In this document: positions 58,184 to 64,000 of the stretch, piece by piece
Position numbering within the stretch: the first letter of the stretch is position 1
Layout: each line of letters begins with the position of its first letter
The notes under the pieces: model-generated
The model's input: the letters and a program-made list of their open reading frames with translations, nothing else
The model's database searches: none
Told to the model about the DNA's origin: nothing
Made by a program: the position numbers and the translations under genes
Source of the DNA: Ignelater luminosus
Taxonomy: Eukaryota > Arthropoda > Insecta > Coleoptera > Elateridae
Direction: 5' to 3'
Assembly: GCA_011009095.1 (NCBI GenBank)
Contig: VTPC01090683.1
Coordinates: forward strand, 32,591 to 96,590
Length of the DNA: 64,000 nt

Positions 58184-58610
58184 TTAACTATGCCTGACAA
58201 TTTGCTTTATGTCCTGACGAGAGATGGTATTTTGCCGGTTTGAGTCACCCCTGGGGTTGAATTTTATATTTTTCTGTGAACCAAGTTTCCATGGAGAGAG
58301 CGCGAGGTGTAAATTAGCCCAGCACTGAATAGATGGTAGAGCGAAAAGCTGCCGCCGAAGGGTATACATTGTGAATTTCTAAGGGAAGCATAATTTTGTA
58401 GTTGTGACAAGCCTTATCTTTGCGAGGGTAAGAGGAGAGTGTGTTTACTTTTCTAAGTCTCATTCGAGATGTTTGGTTATTTGTAGTTTCCGCCAACTCG
58501 CGACCCGATTATCCGATGTTGATTGTATAATTGGATCTCCTGCGGCTGGAATGGTGGTGCCTGTGTAATAGTTGATCCCGTGGTAAACCTCCCCAACATG
58601 ATCGGCGGTA
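58184..58610 (-). other. GC-richer segment with minus-strand open frames, unassigned
   Basis: Two overlapping 60-codon frames (58184-58369 and 58314-58496), one reading SYPRKDKACHNYKIMLPLEI, lie in a segment of clearly higher GC. It may be a gag-like or leader portion of a retroelement on the minus strand. No domain recognised. Confidence 0.25.
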
Positions 58611-59769
58611 GAAATCTTAGTTTACCTTAACTTTAATAACTATATTCTATTTTTATAAATCTTGCTTAGTATTACAAATTTTATGCATTCCAATGCATTC
58701 AGATGAAGTCATCATTTAATTGGTTTACCGATTAATTATTAAAGTTCTTTCTGTATTTAACATAGCTTTTTGAATTTTAAAAGAAATTTTAGCGAACTTA
58801 GGAACCGTTAGTTAAGAGGGTTTTTTGTGCGTTGTTTGTTGCAGATTTTATCTTCGAAATTCAGGTTTTATACAGCCCTGTAGAAAATTTCGGACATCTG
58901 GTTATCGTGGTAAGTCTGTTTCTTTAATTTCTCTTAATTGACGTTTTTTAAGCTTGAGTTACTTGTTAAAGACTTTGTAGTTTTAGTTTTTCAGCATAAA
59001 AGAGGTTTTTGATAATCAGAATTTCGCATGCCGTTTAGACTGCTAATATGAAATATTATATAGTATTTCTCACAAATGCATAAAGAGATAAATTTTTTGT
59101 TTGAAAGCAAATTTCTATTGAACAGCTAGATTAAATCCTTTCTTTTTTGATTTAAATAACAATTTTTTTGATCTCTCAAATATTAGGGTAAAATGGGTAC
59201 TATACAAATTTTTTATTGTTGATGTCTAGTGATAGATAATTTAATTCTTGGAGTGTGGAATTATTTATAGTTTATCTATAGTTTATTTATTTATACCTAT
59301 TATAGCTATTACTATTTGCATGCAATTACTGTGTTCTTTTAGAAACTGGTGCGCTTTATTATTGTTTTGTGTGTGCTGAATTAACTATGGAACAAATTCA
59401 ATAACTCGAAAAATATTAATATTTCAAAAAAAACAAGAAGGGATGCGACGATTAAAATTGTTGGGCATTTTTTAATATTATGCACAAGTCAATGACGTCA
59501 TCTATATTTTTTTTAAATGGCAATTCCAAAATACTTTTGTAGATTATTATTCGCCATTTAATTCTGTGTACAATGATCTTTAAATTTTTCAAATTTGTCT
59601 ACGCTTTCCGGAGATAATATTTTTTTGTTTAGAAAATTTAAAACATTCTAAACGGTATTCCAACTCTTTAAATCCAATAGGCTTGATTTAAATTAAATTA
59701 AAAATAAATAAAGGATAAACATCCCAAAAATGCATATAATGTCTTCCCACAAACAAAAATTCGTGTAAG

Positions 59770-59834
59770 CATTGACTAACATACCTCCAGACGATCGTTT
59801 CGTCCTTGCTTGGACTCATCAGTGAGAGTCAATG
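59770..59834 (-). ncRNA. hammerhead ribozyme motif, type I, minus strand
   Basis: On the minus strand the core reads CTGATGA (59816-59822), stem II GTCC/GGAC with loop AAGCAA, GAAA (59798-59801), then a minimal stem III AC(GATC)GT, and the cleavage site GTC with the scissile bond after C at 59790. Stem I pairs next to the core (TCA with TGG, one wobble) and distally through an 8-base helix CATTGACT/AGTCAATG, with an internal loop between, where tertiary contacts usually form. All strictly conserved core positions are present. Short-stem-III type I ribozymes are known from Penelope-like elements, retrozymes and insect satellite DNA and generally act best as dimers. Activity here is inferred. 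Confidence 0.85.
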
Positions 59835-59958
59835 CTTGCCCGCTTTATACTGGTTATGTACTTATCAATTATAACATTTGCTATTAGATGGCGCCTTAAT
59901 ACTTTCATGCTGTTAATGCTATATTTGATTAGTATCTAACCAGTATGAAGCGGGCAAG

Positions 59959-60031
59959 CATTGACTCTTTTTTTCTGCACTGATGAGTCCAAACAAGGAC
60001 GAAACGATCGTCTGGAGGTATGTTAGTCAAT
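59959..60031 (+). ncRNA. hammerhead ribozyme motif, type I, plus strand
   Basis: Core CTGATGA (59980-59986), stem II GTCC(AAACAA)GGAC (59987-60000), GAAA (60001-60004), stem III AC(GATC)GT, cleavage after C60012. The distal stem I ATTGACT/AGTCAAT is kept (7 pairs). Next to the core the third pair is a G/G mismatch, and a T-run lengthens the stem I internal loop, so this copy is probably weaker than the minus-strand one. Confidence 0.82.
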
Positions 60032-60196
60032 TAGTCCTACTATAACTTGAGAACAACTTTGTTTCCTGTTTGAAAACATTTTATTAAATTAAAAAATTAG
60101 TACACATCAACTTGATTTTACCTTACGTCATCTAGTTAGTTTTCTGTCATTTACTATTTGAATCTCGATATTATTATCTGTTGTAAATACAATAAA

Positions 60197-60268
60197 ATGC
60201 GTTTAACAGAGGAGGAGAGAATAAAAACACTGATAATGATCGACTGCGATGGACAAACGCGAACTTGA
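60197..60268 (+). pseudogene. transposase N-terminal scrap inside the foldback
   Basis: An ATG at 60197 opens a 23-codon frame, MRLTEEERIKTLIMIDCDGQ, then TRT and a stop. 'LTEEERIK.LIM.' is a typical start of Tc1/mariner-superfamily transposases (first HTH). It suggests the surrounding foldback is an internally deleted derivative of an autonomous element. Confidence 0.45.
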
Positions 60269-60632
60269 TTTTTTAATTTAATTTAAATCAAGCCTACTAG
60301 ATTTAAAGAGTTGAAATATCATTTAGAATGTTTTAAATTTTCTAAACAAAAAAAAAATATCTCCGAAAAGCCTAAGCAAATTTAAAAAATTTGAAGACCA
60401 TTGTACACATAATTCAATGGCGAATAATAATCTGCAAAAATATTTTGGGGTTGCCATTTAAAAAAATATCGATGACGTTATTGGTCAAATAATTATGACT
60501 TCATTGATTTGTGCATAATATTAAAAGATGCCCAACAATTTAAATGGTTACACCTCTTTTTGTTTCTTTTTCGAAATATTAATGTTTTTTGAGTTATTAA
60601 ATTTGTTCCATACTTAATCAGCACACTGTATA

Positions 60633-60759
60633 TCTAAATTAAACTCCTACTGTGTTTTATTGAGTGTATAACTCCTTCTTATTAGCCCTCAAAGGCACCC
60701 ACTGAGTTAACTAGCCTAGGACCATTTGAATCCTAATTAAACTAGAATAAATTAATTTT
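60633..60759. other. short non-coding spacer
   Basis: Nothing recognised between the foldback and the palindrome at 60760. Confidence 0.4.
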
Positions 60760-60781
60760 TGTAAAGCAAGGTTACGTTACA
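60760..60781. repeat. TGTAA..TTACGTTACA segment related to 31210
   Basis: Matches 31210-31231 at 19 of 22 bases. It is followed by a CCGACCGACCGATACCG run rich in CCGAT/ACCGT motifs to about 60920. Confidence 0.4.
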
Positions 60782-63700
60782 ACCGACCGACCGATACCGT
60801 TGTACGCTAGTTTCCAGTATCTATACATACCAATAGTAAAAAATACCCGTACAACTGATCGACACCGTCTATACCGTTACCAATACAAAAACAACCATCG
60901 GATCGATCCCATACCAACTGACACCAAACCGCAAGCATCATTATTTCCACGCCCCTCGTGTCTGCGTGGTTTGAAAACTGTTAGTCTGTTGGGCGTGTTA
61001 CCGTTTATATTTGCTTTGTCTTAAAATATATTCTATGATGTTAATGGTAGTTGTTTTGCTTCAAAATAATAAGCTTTAATCTCGGGAATCTAATTATACC
61101 ATTTCTAAACACAACCTCAAAGGTATTTTCTCCACCGATGCCCTTGTGTAAAGACTTTTGGCACCAATAGAGAGCAAACTCTATAAAATCTGGCGCTTAA
61201 GCACGGTCATAAGCTATACAATACTTTAAAGCAGCACTTTCACAATCTTAAAATAAAAGTATCGCATACCATTTTTGTTTATATAACTTTACTTGCAACT
61301 TCAAAGTGTGTAAGAAAACTACTAATTTTGTTACAGATAAGTAAAAGTACAACATAGTTTAAGGTTAGTCTAAAGTTACGACAGTTTTACAACTGCTTTG
61401 GAGAAAACAGCTTCAAATTGGGAAATTTTGTTTTGGGGAAAATTATCCGCAGTCCATATTTTAGATTTAATGAGATTACATTATATTTGAACTTTAGACT
61501 AAATTTTGATGTTTGGCTATTCGCACCAATACGGTGCCTTGTCGAACTCGTCCGTCTCCGACAATAGAGTTAGCATGTTGGCTGAGTTTTGCCTCCCTAG
61601 GGACTAAGTTCCTTAGTTAAGTCTGTAACACTGTATTAGATCGTAATATATTATAAATTATTTTATGTAGTTTATTCATAAAAAAAATTTTATTTTTAAT
61701 ACAAGTTGCAAAAGAAATGTAAAATTTGTCATCTAAATAGAGTCTGATGAAAATCATTTGTTGTCATAATGCAATTTTTCAAATACCCGTTGTGTTTATC
61801 TGAGAGGTTACATATAAATTTTGTGAAACATTCTATTAAATTTTGAAGGGTCTGTGTATTTTTGAACGTTTTTCAGAAGCTGCAAATTTATTTTTGATTT
61901 GTAAATAAAGTTCTAAATAATGTCTGTGAGGCTGAAAAGAATCAAATGTTAAAACACTAAATTTCTTTCTTAATGTAATTATCTAATGTGAAATAATTAT
62001 CGGAAGCACTGTAACATCAGTTAGGACATAAATTTGGAGTAATTTGATAAACACGAAGTTTAGGACAAAACAAATAAATCTTTCAGCGTGAGATAAACAA
62101 AAGGCTATAAAATATTTATATCTAATCAGTAAAATTGCAGAAAGTGGAACTCTATGAGCAAAAAAAGGGACAAGTTTGTTAATAATTATCATGAAAAGTT
62201 TAATAGAATTCTCTTTAGTTTAGTTTCTTACACAACTTCTAATCAATTTAATCTTTAATATGTGCGCTTAAATAACTTTTAGTTTTATTTCCTTGTAGTA
62301 AATATTTTCAAGTTTACTGAACGTGTAACCAGAAAAAACTTGCCTAGTTTGGCAATAGTTAAAAGTTACAACTTGAGCTTTCAGGAATTGACATCTAGGT
62401 TACCGAACAAATTTAAATTTATGTGCAGCTCGAAAGCGGATGTTTTCAGACTTGGTAATCGCTAGAAAGTCTAATTCTTATCTTTATTTATCCACTGAAA
62501 TAGCTGAATGTGAAAAACTGGACATTTATATCTTCCTCTATATTTCTTTTCTGATCTTTCTGGATCTTTTTGCTTAGGTAATTAATTTTTTTATAGTAAA
62601 AATTTATGCGGCGGAGATAATTATTCTAACTTTATTTAACTCAAAAATAACTATCTTAAATTTAAAGCGCGATTTCGTTCTAATTGATATGAAACTAAAT
62701 ATAATTACTGAAAAGTATTATTCAAGGTTTAAATGAAAGAATAATGTAGTCGACTATAAGTAACCTTCTTAAAGTTGGTTTGATTGTTAACGAACAATTC
62801 TGCGTTAATAAAATTAAATGTTTTTTTATATTTGAAAAATTTAAATTCATCAGAGGCAAATACATTTATAATCATGATCAAAGCGTGCTTACTGATAAAA
62901 CTCTTCTACAATGATCGTTAAACCATTTCATCATTACTAATTAGCCATAATCCACTTGACAAAAACAGCAGAGGAATACTTTCTCGAATTTGTCCAGTTA
63001 CCTACTTATAAAGTAATGTCGCAAAATGTTTTACTGTTAAATGCCCAATTTAATGTGACAGATTTTATATTCTATAAGCATTAATTACAACAGCAAGATT
63101 ACAGAATGTTCCATTTAAAATTAGAAAGTTGGTGCTATTAGTGATCATGGATCAGTCAGATACATGCATATAGTAGCTGAGTTTGTTCTATCAACTTTTT
63201 GTTGTAGATCTGTTTTTCGTATATCTTATCTTTCATACCTTGTATAATGCTCCGATGTAATAGTATTCAAATTTAGGCTCATTAACTATTGCAGCGCTAT
63301 CATACGTATTTGCGTTCCGCATTATATCGCAATCATTAGATTGCCATGGAAAGAATCTCAGTTTTTAGTAAACAACATAGAATGAAGAGACACGATCTAG
63401 TAGACATCCACCTGAAAACTGTTTTCTTTCACCACCTATCTTTGCATCACCTTGACTCCTCGTTGAGGTAAAGCTGAAACACCGCCTAAATGTTATTTGT
63501 CAGCTCAGCAGAGACATTTCAGACTGTCACTTCAGAACACTGTTTTATATCTACAGTTCCGCTTCTTGGATTTCATTCTGCGTCTCTCATATTTGGCGAC
63601 CAAACTCATTTTGCGCCAGGGCACAATGTACTCGTGGTGCAGCGCGGTTCTGGCTAAAAGACTGATACATCAACAGGGCCGTTGACCAAAACAAAAACCA

Positions 63701-64000
63701 ATTAAGACATTTCGAATATACCCCTAGTCTTCATAAGGAAACCCAGAGAGCGCCATAAACATCCATCGGGCAACCTTTTTGATAAAGCCAACAACTAGAT
63801 CTTAGAGTTAGAGGACACTTTAAATTGACACGCCTGTCTGCAAATAACTTTAATTTTCAATAACCTGCAACTTTCTAAATTCCAGCTTTAGATTTACAAT
63901 CATCATCACCATCAAGCTATTGTTGGCCTCTTTAAAATTACTGAGCGACGTAGTTAGTGTGCTCACACCGTCATCTGTTTTCACAAAATTTTTCTTCTTC
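60782..64000. other. mostly AT-rich end of window without recognised genes
   Basis: A 62-codon frame at 63497-63685 (MSAQQRHFRLSLQNTVLYLQ...) lies in a GC-richer patch and may be a transposon scrap, but no family can be assigned. Nothing else is supported. Confidence 0.4.

Larger units (their letters stand above)
59770..60031. repeat. 262-bp palindrome with a hammerhead motif in each arm
   Basis: The left arm (59770-59856) and right arm (about 59937-60031) are inverted copies that include the ribozyme plus a further 23 bases ending in the CGCTTTATACTGGTTA segment. The central unpaired part is about 80 bases and AT-rich. The arms differ by a T-run expansion near 59967-59974 and a few substitutions. 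Confidence 0.85.
59371..60632. mobile_element. about 1.26-kb foldback element derived from a mariner-like transposon
   Basis: Outer arms of about 330 bases are inverted copies: GTGTGCTGAATTAACTATGG at 59371 against CCATACTTAATCAGCACACTG ending about 60629; GATTATTATTCGCCATTTAA against TGGCGAATAATAATCTGC; AATCCAATAGGCTTGATTTA against TAAATCAAGCCTACTAGATT. The right terminus ends CACTG then TA, as in TA-target elements; the left terminus is eroded. The inner part holds the hammerhead palindrome (59770-60031) and a transposase N-terminal scrap (60197). Confidence 0.75.

Overview
This is a 64 kb piece of an AT-rich insect genome, possibly a beetle. The insect call rests on a digestive-type M14 carboxypeptidase gene with short introns, several kinds of mariner element, BEL/Pao- and Gypsy-type LTR remnants, LINE fragments and many TA-flanked foldback MITEs. 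The order-level call is a guess. There is no operon-like organisation and no intact host gene. The only recognisable host-type gene is a six-exon zinc carboxypeptidase at 16.2-17.7 kb. It keeps its promoter, signal peptide and most active-site motifs but carries in-frame stops and frame breaks.

Layout: 0-8 kb is AT-rich with a short minisatellite, a gag-like scrap, a tRNA-derived SINE candidate and a transposase scrap. 8.6-9.8 kb is a decayed mariner. 11.5-15.7 kb is a repeat district: a 25-bp inverted repeat pair encloses a GGACGTCC-rich foldback and about 17 copies of a 102-bp satellite. 16.2-17.7 kb is the carboxypeptidase. 17.9-20.6 kb is an LTR plus BEL/Pao pol remnant, broken by a foldback array of 14-bp repeats. 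25.0-25.9, 33.2-33.7, 41.4-42.1 and 59.4-60.6 kb are foldback elements of 0.46-1.3 kb. 28-32.2 kb holds minus-strand LINE and Tc1-like fragments. 36.4-37.7 kb is a nearly intact mariner with perfect 28-bp inverted repeats. 42.7-44.3 kb is a second mariner type, interrupted by an 850-bp assembly gap with an inverted piece at its edge. 44.5-45.0 kb is a PIF/Harbinger remnant. 49.2-54.9 kb is a decayed Gypsy element carrying three nested insertions: a LINE, a TIR element and a 1.63-kb solo LTR.

The most unusual structure is at 59,770-60,031. Two hammerhead-type self-cleaving ribozyme motifs lie in opposite orientation, forming the arms of a 262-bp palindrome, which itself sits inside a larger foldback derived from a mariner-like transposon. 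Both motifs keep the conserved core and potential stems I-III. They resemble the short-stem-III type I ribozymes known from Penelope-like elements and satellite/retrozyme DNA, but the head-to-head arrangement is noteworthy.

All coordinates were read by eye. Edges of decayed repeats are approximate unless exact inverted repeats or target-site duplications are stated.
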